Of a stretch of DNA of 64,000 bases, positions 6,335 through 14,188 are shown in pieces; positions within the stretch are counted from its first letter, which is position 1; every line of letters begins with the position of its first letter. The stretch is from JAYRZB01 sp041916675 (GTDB lineage: Bacteria; Pseudomonadota; Alphaproteobacteria; Rhizobiales; Devosiaceae): the NCBI GenBank assembly GCA_041916675.1, contig JAYRZB010000009.1, positions 1-64,000 on the forward strand, read 5' to 3'. The notes under the pieces are model-generated. The model was not told the DNA's origin and ran no database searches. It saw nothing but the letters and a program-made list of their open reading frames with translations. Made by a program: the position numbers and the translations under genes.

Positions 6335-6638
6335 CCGGCCTGACGATATCTCGAAAGAAGCATGGGAAGCGGCGCATGTGGTCAACGTTGATCAGCTTTG
6401 GGCGTGGATACCCGATGATATGGATGACAAAAAGCTCTATCAGGATACCGCGTCAATCGCCCGCGCCATCATGCGAGCCCGCCGAGAAGGCTATGCGGCT
6501 GGGGTGAGGGCGGCTGCTGAGGTGGCAGAGTGCGACTGCTGCGATGTGTGCGGAGAAAGCCCGGGCTACCCAAAATGCGCTAACGAGATCGCAAGCGCCA
6601 TCCGCGCGCTTGATGGGAAGGTATACGGCAATGGATAG
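6327..6638 (+). CDS. Phage protein with Cys-rich motif, 103 residues
   Basis: It begins MSDRPDDISKEAWEAAHVV. A helix containing ARAIMRARREGYAAGVRAAAE leads to a cysteine cluster CDCCDVCGESPGYPKC, which could bind zinc, and then a short helix. Short phage proteins with this arrangement of a repeated-Ala helix and cysteines are common, but their role is unknown. It overlaps the next gene by eight bases. Confidence 0.6.
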   Translation: MSDRPDDISKEAWEAAHVVNVDQLWAWIPDDMDDKKLYQDTASIARAIMRARREGYAAGVRAAAEVAECDCCDVCGESPGYPKCANEIASAIRALDGKVYGNG

Positions 6639-7020
6639 CGCCTCAAGAATCCTCCGAGACGGGCGCACTCCTGAGGCCTGGGTGCAGGATCTGCACAGCA
6701 AGGGCGTCGACATATCCGAGCGATCCTTGCGCCAGCGCGCCCGATCACTCGGGGCTTGCCGGATCATGGGCAGAACGATGATATTGCTGCCCGAGCATAT
6801 TGACCAAATTTTTGAGGTTCCGGAATGCCGCTCGAGCTCTACATCCGAGGCGGGAGCTATTGGGTCCGTGGCAGAGCTGCGGATGGGGACGAATATGTCA
6901 GACAGAGCCTTGGAACATTTGACCCGACTATCGCAGCGGCCGCAGTCCGGGAAATCGAAGCGGCAGCCAGGCGGCGTCGTATCCTTGGACCCGATGCGCC
7001 GGCGCCTCACGACGAAATAA
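6631..7020 (+). CDS. Putative excisionase / small DNA-binding protein
   Basis: From the ATG at 6631 the product has 129 residues. The first 65 form a helix-turn-helix-like domain (PEAWVQDLHSKGVDISERSLRQRARSLGA) followed by a short wing and LLPEHIDQIFE. This resembles the small DNA-binding proteins encoded just before tyrosine integrases. The frame then stays open for 196 bases inside the integrase start in another frame, encoding a Ser/Arg-rich tail with RALEHLTRL. I recall tails of this kind in related proteins, so the overlap may be real. Excisionase function is inferred from position and fold. Confidence 0.65.
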   Translation: MDSASRILRDGRTPEAWVQDLHSKGVDISERSLRQRARSLGACRIMGRTMILLPEHIDQIFEVPECRSSSTSEAGAIGSVAELRMGTNMSDRALEHLTRLSQRPQSGKSKRQPGGVVSLDPMRRRLTTK

Positions 7021-7931
7021 CCTTTTCGGCCTGCGTGCTGCTCTACAGCGCAGGCAAGCGCGATGCTGGCTACCTCAAACCGATTGTGCGCCGGATCGGC
7101 AAGAAGCGCCGGGCGGAGATCACCCCTCAGTTTGTCCGGGCACTGGCCAAGTCCATGATGCCAATGGCTTCAACCGACACATGGCAGCGCCAGATCATCA
7201 CCCCGATAAGGGCGGTGATCAACAACGCCCACGAGCTCGGGAAGTGCCCGCCGATCCGGATCAAGGCCTTCGACCGAAACGAGCGGCTGGAGCAGGACAG
7301 GATCAGGGGGAAGGAAAGCCGGGTCGCAAAAGTTCCGGGCAGTTGGCCATGGCTGTTGGCGTTCTGCGAGGCAGCGGAGCCCCGCGATGCCGCAATCGCC
7401 TATTTCATGTTCCGGCATGGGCACCGGCTAAGCCAGACAATGGCCATGACCAGGTCAAAGGACATGGATTTGAGCGCGGGCAAGGTCCGGGTGCACGCGG
7501 CCAAGGGGCACCCGGCAGTCTGGGTTGACCTTGACCCCGAAGAGGTGGCGATGATCGCCAACCTGCCGGTGCCGTACCGCGGCCAGGCCAAGGATCGGGT
7601 ATTCTGCATTGCGGGTGGGAGAAGCGGCGCGTTTTATGCTCGCTGGAAAGCGACATGCGAACGGGCGGGGATTGAGTATTTGCCCCCGCATGCAGCCGGA
7701 CGCCACGGCTACGGAACTGAAATGATCGTTCGGCAAAAGATTGACCCGGTGACGGCCGCAAAAGACCGTTGGTCAGACCCGAGCGTGATGCTCCGGACCT
7801 ATGCGCACCCCGAAGATTCCGAGGCCAAGGTGAGGGACGCCTTCAAGGCCGGAAAGGCCGCCGCTCGTACACAGCAAGTACAGACCGATATAGCGAAACG
7901 CGCTAAAGCCCTGCCTCGCAAAGCGAAATGA
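6825..7931 (+). CDS. int: Tyrosine-type site-specific integrase
   Basis: This is a 368-residue tyrosine recombinase that would join phage and chromosomal att sites. The N-terminus MPLELYIRGGSYWVRGRA is the small DNA-binding domain usual for this group. A core-binding domain spans about residues 70-140. Catalytic landmarks are an Arg in GHRLSQ near residue 202, PPHAAGRHGYG near 287 (the His-x-x-Arg box region) and the nucleophile Tyr in LRTYAH near 326. The gene ends about 12 bases before the tRNA-derived attR, as expected. No frameshift is seen, so the enzyme appears intact. The start lies within the upstream gene in a different frame. Confidence 0.95.
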   Translation: MPLELYIRGGSYWVRGRAADGDEYVRQSLGTFDPTIAAAAVREIEAAARRRRILGPDAPAPHDEITFSACVLLYSAGKRDAGYLKPIVRRIGKKRRAEITPQFVRALAKSMMPMASTDTWQRQIITPIRAVINNAHELGKCPPIRIKAFDRNERLEQDRIRGKESRVAKVPGSWPWLLAFCEAAEPRDAAIAYFMFRHGHRLSQTMAMTRSKDMDLSAGKVRVHAAKGHPAVWVDLDPEEVAMIANLPVPYRGQAKDRVFCIAGGRSGAFYARWKATCERAGIEYLPPHAAGRHGYGTEMIVRQKIDPVTAAKDRWSDPSVMLRTYAHPEDSEAKVRDAFKAGKAAARTQQVQTDIAKRAKALPRKAK

Positions 7932-7943
7932 TGGACGAGCCTT

Positions 7944-8009
7944 CTCCCCTGCTAAGGGCGCAGACGGTCAAAAGCTGTCTCGAGGGTTCGAATCCCTTCC
8001 TCTCCGCCA
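7944..8009 (+). other. attR: 3' part of tRNA-Ser(GCT)
   Basis: The sequence from the anticodon arm to CCA matches tRNA-Ser. It has the anticodon loop CTGCTAA (7949-7955, anticodon GCT at 7951-7953), a seven-pair variable arm (AGACGGT with GCTGTCT), the T arm GAGGG-TTCGAAT-CCCTT and the 3' acceptor CCTCTCC-G-CCA ending at 8009. No D arm or 5' acceptor strand precedes it, because the integrase ends at 7931. The anticodon stem has one mismatch. This is the displaced chromosomal end of an integration site, not a working tRNA gene. The exact crossover point cannot be fixed without the other end. Confidence 0.88.
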
Positions 8010-8227
8010 GTTGCCCGGATTTGCTGGGGTTTTAGCGGATCGCGGTGCTGCAGATTTCCAGCGCAACTCTGTAGTTCGACGCGGGCCGAGACCTGACGAA
8101 GTGCTGGCATGCGCAAAGTTTCGTACAAATCCCGTACAGGTTGGCGAGTTAGCTACCGGCTGGAATGGCACTTCAGCCATAAACAGCTATTTTGTACGTC
8201 GGCTCTTCGGGCCAAGCCGTGGCTTGA

Positions 8228-9466
8228 CTAACAACCACCCCGCCCCATCTCCTCAATCAGCAGGGCTAGCAGCCTTCGTTCGGGTTCCAGGCGGCAGAGG
8301 TCCAGGGCGCGGCGGTAGGATTCGGCGGCTTCTGAGGGGCGGTGGAGCTGGCGCAGGAGGTCGGCTTCGGCGACGTGGGCGAGGTGGTAGCCGGCAAGCT
8401 CTCCGGATTGCAGCAGGTCGCTGACGAGCGGCAGCGCAGCGGCGGGGCCATGCACCATGCTGATGGCGATGGCCCGGTTGAGACTGATGATGGGGGAAGG
8501 CGCTGCGCGCTGCAGCACGGTGTAAAGCCCGAGGATTTCGTTCCAGTCCGTCTGGTCAGCGCTGGGTGCCGTTGCATGCACCGCCGCAATGGCCCCTTGC
8601 AGCGCATAGGGGCCGACCTGCCGCATAGCAAAGGCGCGGGCAATCAGCGCAGCGCCCTCGCCGATCATGTTGCGATCCCAAAGGCTCCGGTCCTGATCGG
8701 CGAGCAGCACAACATCGCCCCCAGGGGTCTGCCGGGCCGCGCGCCGTGCCTCGTTGAGCAGCATCAGGCCCAACAACCCAAGCGCTTCGCCATCGGGCAG
8801 CAGTCCGACGATCAACCGCCCCAGCCTTATGGCTTCCGCCGACAGGTCGCTGCGCACCAGCGTTTCGCCAGAATGGGCCGAATAACCCTCGTTGAACACC
8901 AGATAGACAACCCTGAGCACGCTATCGAGCCGTGCGGGCAATTCGCTTTGTGGTGGGATTTCATAGGGCAGCCCGAGTTCCTTGATCCGCAACTTGGCGC
9001 GGACGATGCGCTGCGCCAGCGTCGGCGGGCGCAGCAGGAAGGCGCGGGCAATCTCTTCGGTTGTCAGCCCGCAGACCTCGCGCAGCGTCAGGGCCACCTG
9101 CGCCTCGGGCGCAAGCGCGGGATGGCAGCAGGTAAAGATCAACCGAAGCTGATCGTCGGGCAGGTCTGGCGTTTCGCTGACGCTTTCCGTGTCAGCCAGA
9201 TGCATCAACTCGGCCTGGGCCAGGCTGAAACGGGCGCGCCGACGCAGCTTGTCGAGGGCTCGGAAGCGCCCGGCCGAAACCAGCCAGGCGCTGGGGTTTT
9301 CCGGCACGCCATCGCGCGGCCATTTCTGGGCCGCTGCCAGAAAGGCATCGTGCAACGCCTCCTCTGCAAGGTCGAAGTCGCGCAGTAGCCGGATCAGCGT
9401 TGCCAGCACACGGCGCGAATGCTGGCGCCAGACGGTCTCGAGATCGGCGAAACCGGCTGGCGGCAT
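8228..9466 (-). CDS. ECF42-type RNA polymerase sigma factor
   Basis: The 412-residue protein begins MPPAGFADLETVWRQ at 9466; a longer frame upstream overlaps the neighbouring gene and is discarded. Region 2 covers about residues 10-80 (VLATLIRLLRDFDLAEEALHDAF) and region 4 about 110-165 (EVCGLTTEEIARAFLLRPPTLAQRI). A long helical TPR-like C-terminal half follows. That size and extension characterise ECF group 42, which has no classical anti-sigma factor and pairs with DGPF proteins. The gene lies one base after such a gene on the same strand. Regulation probably involves the C-terminal domain. The stimulus is unknown. Confidence 0.9.
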   Translation of the reverse strand: MPPAGFADLETVWRQHSRRVLATLIRLLRDFDLAEEALHDAFLAAAQKWPRDGVPENPSAWLVSAGRFRALDKLRRRARFSLAQAELMHLADTESVSETPDLPDDQLRLIFTCCHPALAPEAQVALTLREVCGLTTEEIARAFLLRPPTLAQRIVRAKLRIKELGLPYEIPPQSELPARLDSVLRVVYLVFNEGYSAHSGETLVRSDLSAEAIRLGRLIVGLLPDGEALGLLGLMLLNEARRAARQTPGGDVVLLADQDRSLWDRNMIGEGAALIARAFAMRQVGPYALQGAIAAVHATAPSADQTDWNEILGLYTVLQRAAPSPIISLNRAIAISMVHGPAAALPLVSDLLQSGELAGYHLAHVAEADLLRQLHRPSEAAESYRRALDLCRLEPERRLLALLIEEMGRGGC

Positions 9467-9467
9467 G

Positions 9468-9824
9468 TCAGACCCGCTCCAGGGTTTCGAGCGGACGCAC
9501 CTCAATTGAACCGACCGTTGCCAGCGGCATGCGCGCGGCCAGTTGGATCGCCTCATTGAGATCGCGCGCTTCGACCATGCAGAACCCGCTCAGGTGTTCC
9601 TTGGTCTCCATGAACGGCCCATCGGTGGTGGTCATTGCACCATTCCAGCGGCGCACGGTCGTGGCCTCGGTCGGGGCCTTGAGCGCTTCGGCGATGACGT
9701 AATGGCCGCTGGCTTTGAGTTCTTCGTCATAGTCGAGCATACCGTTGACGAAACCGTCGCGCTCGGCCTGGGTCATGACGGCGAACTTGGCTTCGTCGAG
9801 GTAGATCAGAAACATATACTTCAT
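9468..9824 (-). CDS. YCII-related DGPF protein, partner of ECF42 sigma factor
   Basis: The 118-residue protein MKYMFLIYLDEAKF is a dimeric alpha-beta barrel of the YCII family. The motif TTDGPFMETKEHLSGF contains DGPF, which names the family linked to ECF42 sigma factors. The C-terminal part ends VGSIEVRPLETLERV. It is the upstream gene of a two-gene operon with the sigma factor and is likely a target and perhaps part of its sensory circuit. Its chemical activity is not established in this family. Confidence 0.9.
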   Translation of the reverse strand: MKYMFLIYLDEAKFAVMTQAERDGFVNGMLDYDEELKASGHYVIAEALKAPTEATTVRRWNGAMTTTDGPFMETKEHLSGFCMVEARDLNEAIQLAARMPLATVGSIEVRPLETLERV

Positions 9825-10301
9825 TGTGGGCTCCCTGGGGCCAGTGGTTGACCCCGCTAGCCGAACGGTACGCCCCCTTTTCTACCGCATCAGAAAATTT
9901 CTTTCAGCTGTCGATGCGGCACCACCCCATTCGATCAATTTCCAAAGCATCCGGCACGCCGCCGGTGCAGGAGAGACAGAGATGATCGATATCATGTCGG
10001 CAGCGCTTATCAGCCAGTTGGCCACACAACGGGCGGGCGGTTCGACCTCGTCTGGCGAGGGCAATCTAAACCGCATCGCAAAGGTGCATCTATTTGAGGC
10101 GCCAGAATTCGTGCCAGACAGAAGTGGTCCGACCCGCCACAACGAGGCAACTGGTGCTGGATTTTTCAGGCGATATTTTGTGCCAGGCGCGCTGCGTGGC
10201 ACGCCCGGATGAGCCTGATGCCCGGCGGTTTCAGCCCCGGCCGCAGCATCTTGTGCTCTCACCCGAGGCGCAGGGCCGCGGCACAGCGGCCACACCTTGA
10301 G
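9825..10301. other. Intergenic region of 477 bases without a supported gene
   Basis: Open frames exist on both strands but none has a good ribosome-binding site, recognisable domain or natural composition. The right part must hold the end of the minus-strand amidohydrolase transcript. The left part holds the promoter of the DGPF-sigma operon. A TGTCGA element occurs at 9909-9914 but points right, away from that operon. I see no inverted terminal repeats that would mark an insertion sequence. Confidence 0.6.
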
Positions 10302-11102
10302 CTACCGCGTCAAAGCATCCGCCAGAATCAAACAGCGGGTCAGCCGGTCCGCCCAGATGTTCACGCCCTCGTGGCTGTCGATCAGATCGTGGCGGATTTC
10401 GATCAGCACCGAAGGCAGGCCGCGGGCATCACCGTGCACGGGAACGGTGTAGTCGTCGCCGTCGATCCGGTAGGGCTCATTGTCACCAATTTCGAGGCCA
10501 GGTTCGGAACGCAGCTCCTTCATCAGCACGCTGGCAAATTCCGTAGCACCTGCATAGAGGATGCCGGCGTGCCAGGGGCGCGCCTTGCCATGGTAGACGG
10601 GCGTGTAAGAATGGACCCCGACCACCATGGTGCGGCGTGCAGTGGCCTGACGCAGATCGAGCCGACGGGCAACGGCGCGATGAAACGGGCGGAACAGGCT
10701 CTCAATCCGGAGATCTTTTTCGCTGGTGCCGGCGCTCTTGTTGCCCGGAACGGGCGTTGCCTCGCTTATCTCGGGGATTAGGGATCGATTGTCGAGCGGC
10801 CGGTTGCAGTCGATTACCAGCCGGGAATAGCCCGCTCCGAAAAGAGCAGCGTCGAGGGAGTCGGAAAGACGCTGCGCCAACGCTGAGGCACCAATGTCCC
10901 ATCCGATATGGCGCATCCGTTCGGTGTCGGTCAGGCCAAGATTGTCCAGCGCGCGCGGAATGGTAGGCGATGCGTGCTCGCACAGCAGAACATAAGGGGA
11001 GGTGCCGTCTGGATTCATCACCCAGTAGGGAGGCGGCTCGTCAATACCAAGCAACTGCGCTTGGGTGCCGTAGCCGGCGCGGGGCAAATGAAAAGAACTC
11101 AT
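10302..11102 (-). CDS. N-formylglutamate amidohydrolase-like enzyme
   Basis: The 266-residue product uses the ATG at 11102; an in-frame TTG at 11114 is less likely. It carries the family landmarks LLCEHASPTIP, GWDIGASALAQRL, RLVIDCNRPL, VGVHSYTPVY and LPSVLIEIRHDLI. Family members hydrolyse N-formylglutamate to formate and glutamate with a metal-bound water. Many homologues, including this one, sit outside histidine-degradation clusters and have other N-acyl substrates. It is the last gene of a four-gene operon, eight bases after the glutamine-synthetase-like gene, so a related amide substrate is plausible. The true substrate is unknown. Confidence 0.88.
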   Translation of the reverse strand: MSSFHLPRAGYGTQAQLLGIDEPPPYWVMNPDGTSPYVLLCEHASPTIPRALDNLGLTDTERMRHIGWDIGASALAQRLSDSLDAALFGAGYSRLVIDCNRPLDNRSLIPEISEATPVPGNKSAGTSEKDLRIESLFRPFHRAVARRLDLRQATARRTMVVGVHSYTPVYHGKARPWHAGILYAGATEFASVLMKELRSEPGLEIGDNEPYRIDGDDYTVPVHGDARGLPSVLIEIRHDLIDSHEGVNIWADRLTRCLILADALTR

Positions 11103-11110
11103 GTTTACAC

Positions 11111-12436
11111 TCAATAGACGTCAGAGTAGATCGCGCAGAGACCGGCGTCATCGAGCCCGGCGACGATTTCGAGCTCCTTGCGTTTCATGGCGAAGTAGCA
11201 ATCGAGAAAACGCGGCTGGAACCAGCTCTTGACGATCCCATCACCATCGAGCGCCGCCAGAGCCTCGGGCAGCGAGGCGGGCAAGCGCCTGATCCCGTTG
11301 CTGGCGCGCTGCTCCTCGCTCATATCGGCGGGATTACCGACCGCCAGCGTGGGTTGCGGCAGATTGTGGCGCAGGCCTTCAAGACCGGCCCGGATCAGCA
11401 CAGCCAGCACGAGGTGCGGACTGGCGGTCGCATCGGCGGCCCGGTATTCCATGTTGAAAGCTTTAGATGGGTCATAGCCGGGCCGCTCAGACGTCGGGCA
11501 AATGCGCAGCGTGGCCTCGCGATCCTTCTCTCCCAGTGTGTTCCAGGCGGCGGACCAATGGTTGGGCTGCAACCGCTGATATGAAACGGCGGTCGGTGAG
11601 GTAAAAGCGGTGAGTGCGTGCATATGCCGAACAATACCGGCGGCAAATGCCCCTGCCCGCTCTGAAAGGCGGCCCGGCCGGGCCGCATCAAATGTGACCG
11701 GGCGACCTGCAAGATCGGTGAATGAGAGGTGCACATGCACCCCGTTTCCGACGCCCTGAGGGCTGGTTTTAGGAGCAAAGCTTGCCCGCCAGCCGAGTTG
11801 CGCGGCAAGCTCGCGGACAATCTCGCGGATCGAAACACCGCGATCGGCAGCGGTTACGGGGTCTGACGGGCCACAGACGATCTCGAACTGATCCTGCCCA
11901 TATTCAGGCAGAAAGGTTTCCGGACTCAGCCCCGCCTCGTCCAGAGCGGCCACCAGCAGCGGGCCAAATGGATCAGCCCGGCGCAGGGCTGCCAGACCGA
12001 ATGCAGGCGCTGGCGGCCAGTCAGCACCAAGAACCTGGAACTCCTGTTCAAAGGCCGAAACCACGCGCAGGCCCGCTTCCCGCTCCAGGTCGGCTGCGGC
12101 CGACTTCAGCATGGAACGGGCACATCCCTCCCAGGGATTGCCGGCCAAGTCCTGGATGTCGGAATGATAGAAATGCAGCGGTGTCCGCTCGGGAAAGCCA
12201 GTGACGCGCACCTTCGAGTTTGGATCGGGCATGAGCCTGAGGTCTCCCGCCGAACCGTACGGGTTTGGGTTGGCGATCTCACCAAAGGGTGTCAGCGCCA
12301 GGTTAGCAGGCACCCAGCCAACACCCTTTTCCAACCCGCCGCTCAAATTGCGGACGGGCACGGCACGTCCACGTGTAACCGCTGCAATATCGGTCGTTAC
12401 GAAAGCCGCGAGTTCTTCAGTACCTGATCTCGTCAT
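11111..12436 (-). CDS. Glutamine-synthetase-like gamma-glutamyl ligase
   Basis: The 441-residue product begins MTRSGTEELAAF; a longer in-frame start would extend into the upstream gene. It has a GS-type beta-grasp N-terminus, the metal-binding glutamates in FEQEFQVL, EYGQDQFEIVCGP, the GVHVHLSF nucleotide/metal loop, LQPNHWSAAWNTLGEKDREATLRI, and a C-terminal catalytic domain ending IYSDVY. GlnA-like enzymes of this group ligate glutamate to ammonia or to amines such as putrescine, using ATP. The catabolic context (isochorismatase, amidohydrolase, amino-acid importer) points to amine use rather than the housekeeping GlnA. The acceptor amine is not evident from sequence. Confidence 0.85.
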   Translation of the reverse strand: MTRSGTEELAAFVTTDIAAVTRGRAVPVRNLSGGLEKGVGWVPANLALTPFGEIANPNPYGSAGDLRLMPDPNSKVRVTGFPERTPLHFYHSDIQDLAGNPWEGCARSMLKSAAADLEREAGLRVVSAFEQEFQVLGADWPPAPAFGLAALRRADPFGPLLVAALDEAGLSPETFLPEYGQDQFEIVCGPSDPVTAADRGVSIREIVRELAAQLGWRASFAPKTSPQGVGNGVHVHLSFTDLAGRPVTFDAARPGRLSERAGAFAAGIVRHMHALTAFTSPTAVSYQRLQPNHWSAAWNTLGEKDREATLRICPTSERPGYDPSKAFNMEYRAADATASPHLVLAVLIRAGLEGLRHNLPQPTLAVGNPADMSEEQRASNGIRRLPASLPEALAALDGDGIVKSWFQPRFLDCYFAMKRKELEIVAGLDDAGLCAIYSDVY

Positions 12437-12444
12437 TGCAAGCT

Positions 12445-13101
12445 CTACGCGATGGATTTGAGACGATTGACGACTGTTTCGGTATCGCTGGTCCAGCAAT
12501 AGCCACCGAATGCACGCAGCGCGTGCTCGTGCCGTTCCTTGGTGTAGGTGGCGCAGGCATCGGAAACGACGGTGACGAGGTAGCCGCGATCGGCAGCGTC
12601 ACGGACGGCCATATCGACGCACTGGTCGGTCACAATGCCTGCAATCACCAGGTATCTGGTGTTCAGGTTGCGCAGCACATAATCGATGTTGGTCGAATTA
12701 AAGACGCCCGACGACGTCTTGGGCAGAACGATCTCGTTTTCGAGTGGCGCCAGAGGCGAAATGATGGCGCCCTCGGGTGAGCCTTTGGCCACATGCATAT
12801 TGGACAGCTTGTGATCAAGCGACCGGTCACGCCCATCCGCCGTCAGGCTTTCAATCACGGTGTGCAGAACATTCTGCTTGGCGGCCCGGAACGCCTGCAG
12901 CAGGCGCACCTGATTGGGGACAACGGTATTGGCGAGGGCCTGCATAAAGTAGCTGTCGGCCGCCATCGGATGCGTCGGGTCCATCATGGGCTCAGCCCAG
13001 ATGCGCTGCATATCGACCAGCAGGAGCGCCGTCTGACCTGCCTCATAGGCATCGCTGCGGCGGACGCTGCGTCCGCCAAACTCAACACTGAATTCAGTCA
13101 T
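12445..13101 (-). CDS. Isochorismatase-family cysteine hydrolase
   Basis: The 218-residue protein has ALLLVDMQRIW (catalytic Asp) and, near the C-terminus, YLVIAGIVTDQCVDMAVRDAADRGY, where the Cys of TDQC is the nucleophile. A Lys in VLPKTSSGVFNST completes the typical triad. Relatives hydrolyse N-carbamoyl compounds, ureidoacrylate, nicotinamide and similar amides. The start overlaps the end of the RpiR gene by eight bases, so the two are co-transcribed. It probably removes a carbamoyl or amide group in the pathway served by the adjacent importer, but this is inferred. Confidence 0.9.
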   Translation of the reverse strand: MTEFSVEFGGRSVRRSDAYEAGQTALLLVDMQRIWAEPMMDPTHPMAADSYFMQALANTVVPNQVRLLQAFRAAKQNVLHTVIESLTADGRDRSLDHKLSNMHVAKGSPEGAIISPLAPLENEIVLPKTSSGVFNSTNIDYVLRNLNTRYLVIAGIVTDQCVDMAVRDAADRGYLVTVVSDACATYTKERHEHALRAFGGYCWTSDTETVVNRLKSIA

Positions 13102-14017
13102 GGTTTGGACCTTGTCTTGTTTTGTTGTCGGCGAAAATCGCCGTATCGCCCTGTTCAGCGCCCAGCAGGTCTTCGGTAATCTTGAACTTGCGCCTCAGCG
13201 CTTCCGTCTTTTCGATTCTGTCGCGGGAGGGACCGGCGAGCCGCCCCATCACGGCCAGAATAAGTGCTTCGGTCTGAGCGAGCGCTGGCAGCATCGTGTC
13301 GAATGGCGAGGGCCCCTCAACAGGTGCAATCAGAATTGTGCTGGCGTGCGCTGCAATCGGGGACTGCCACCGGTCGGTAAACAGGATGATCCTGGCGCCC
13401 TGCTCGGCGGCCGCTAGCGCGAATTCGATCGTGTCGACCTGGTAGCGCCGATAGTCATAGGCAACCACCACGTCGCGGCGGCCGATATCAACCAGAGCAT
13501 CGGCCTGGTCGGCCCTCGCGCCGTTAATCCAATAGCAGTCGGAGCGAAGCTGGCGCAGATGCGCCCAGAGCATGCCTGCAAGATAGCCCGAGAACCTGCC
13601 GCCTATACATTGAATGCGCAGGGAGGTGTCCGCCACGGCCGCTACAGAGGCCTCAAAATCAGCTATGGGCACCATGTTCGAGACGGCTTCGAGCTCAAGC
13701 ACGGCCGCCCTGATGCTATCCTGATAGAGACTGTCAGGCGGTTGCCGCCCCTTGCCTGCATTGATCATGGCAAGCGGCGAACTCATGCGCTGCTGGACCT
13801 CATCGAGCAGCGATTTCTGAAAGTGGGCATAAGACTCAAAGCCCATTCTTGTAACAAACCGCACGACTGTCGGGCTTGAAACTCCCGCTGCAGCTGCGAG
13901 TGCGGCAACGGTATTCAGGCCCGCCGCTGGATAGTTGGCCAGCAGGGTTCGCGCCACTTTGGCATCGGACCGCGTGAGCTGGACACTTCCGTCTGTCAGG
14001 CGATCGCGAATGACCAT
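13094..14017 (-). CDS. RpiR-family transcriptional regulator
   Basis: The 307-residue protein starts at 14017, where AGGAGG lies just upstream. The N-terminal helix-turn-helix (about residues 20-80, VAALAAAAGVSSPTVVRFVTRMGF) is typical of RpiR/HTH_6. A C-terminal SIS-like sugar-isomerase fold follows (about 120-260, including VVVAYDYRRYQVDTIEFALAAAEQG). It is the first gene of the minus-strand operon and is divergent from the importer operon, so it probably controls both. An imperfect inverted repeat in the shared intergenic region is a likely operator. The effector is unknown; many SIS-domain members sense sugars, but amine-related loci also use this family. Confidence 0.92.
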   Translation of the reverse strand: MVIRDRLTDGSVQLTRSDAKVARTLLANYPAAGLNTVAALAAAAGVSSPTVVRFVTRMGFESYAHFQKSLLDEVQQRMSSPLAMINAGKGRQPPDSLYQDSIRAAVLELEAVSNMVPIADFEASVAAVADTSLRIQCIGGRFSGYLAGMLWAHLRQLRSDCYWINGARADQADALVDIGRRDVVVAYDYRRYQVDTIEFALAAAEQGARIILFTDRWQSPIAAHASTILIAPVEGPSPFDTMLPALAQTEALILAVMGRLAGPSRDRIEKTEALRRKFKITEDLLGAEQGDTAIFADNKTRQGPNHD

Positions 14018-14104
14018 TGTCCTACCTCCTGACATGCACAGGTGCCGCACCGAACTGCCATTTTTTGTAACATAACACACATTTTGATTTCAATCTCCAA
14101 TTTA

Positions 14105-14125
14105 TGAAACAATATTGACATTTCG
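14105..14125. promoter_or_regulatory. Candidate RpiR operator overlapping a TTGACA box
   Basis: The sequence TGAAA-N11-TTTCG with the central perfect palindrome CAATATTG (14110-14117) lies between the divergent regulator and importer genes. A TTGACA (14115-14120) suitable as a -35 box for the plus-strand operon overlaps it. The -10 box is weak. Binding is predicted only from position and symmetry. Confidence 0.45.
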
Positions 14126-14188
14126 AGTTTCCGCTTACATCCTTGCACAAGGTCAGGGCGATCTGCGCTCTGGGGGAGAGGCATTCTG

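Larger units (their letters stand above)
1..8009 (+). mobile_element. Right part of an integrated phage-like element
   Basis: About two dozen short plus-strand genes with overlapping stops and starts fill this stretch. They include an HNH nuclease, a Dam-type methyltransferase and an ASCH-like protein, and they end in a tyrosine integrase directly followed by the 3' part of a tRNA-Ser gene. That is the usual layout of a prophage or integrative element inserted in a tRNA 3' end, with the integrase next to attR. The left end, repressor and any structural genes are outside the window, so I cannot say whether it is a complete phage. Gene orientation flips and gene size rises abruptly after 8009, consistent with a return to chromosome. 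Confidence 0.85.

Noticed and set aside
7944..8009. A functional tRNA gene
   Set aside because: The D arm and 5' acceptor strand are missing, so it is only an att remnant.
7968..8180. Minus-strand 70-residue frame ending in GRDSNPRDSF
   Set aside because: This ending is the antisense translation of a tRNA-Ser T arm, a frequent false gene call.
9909..9935. TGTCGA with a downstream CGATC resembling an ECF42 promoter
   Set aside because: It points right, away from the DGPF-sigma operon, and no supported gene follows within 370 bases. My memory of the consensus is also imperfect.
9826..10212. Plus-strand 128-residue frame in the gap after the DGPF gene
   Set aside because: No start signal or recognisable domain; a reverse-strand frame over the same bases is equally open.
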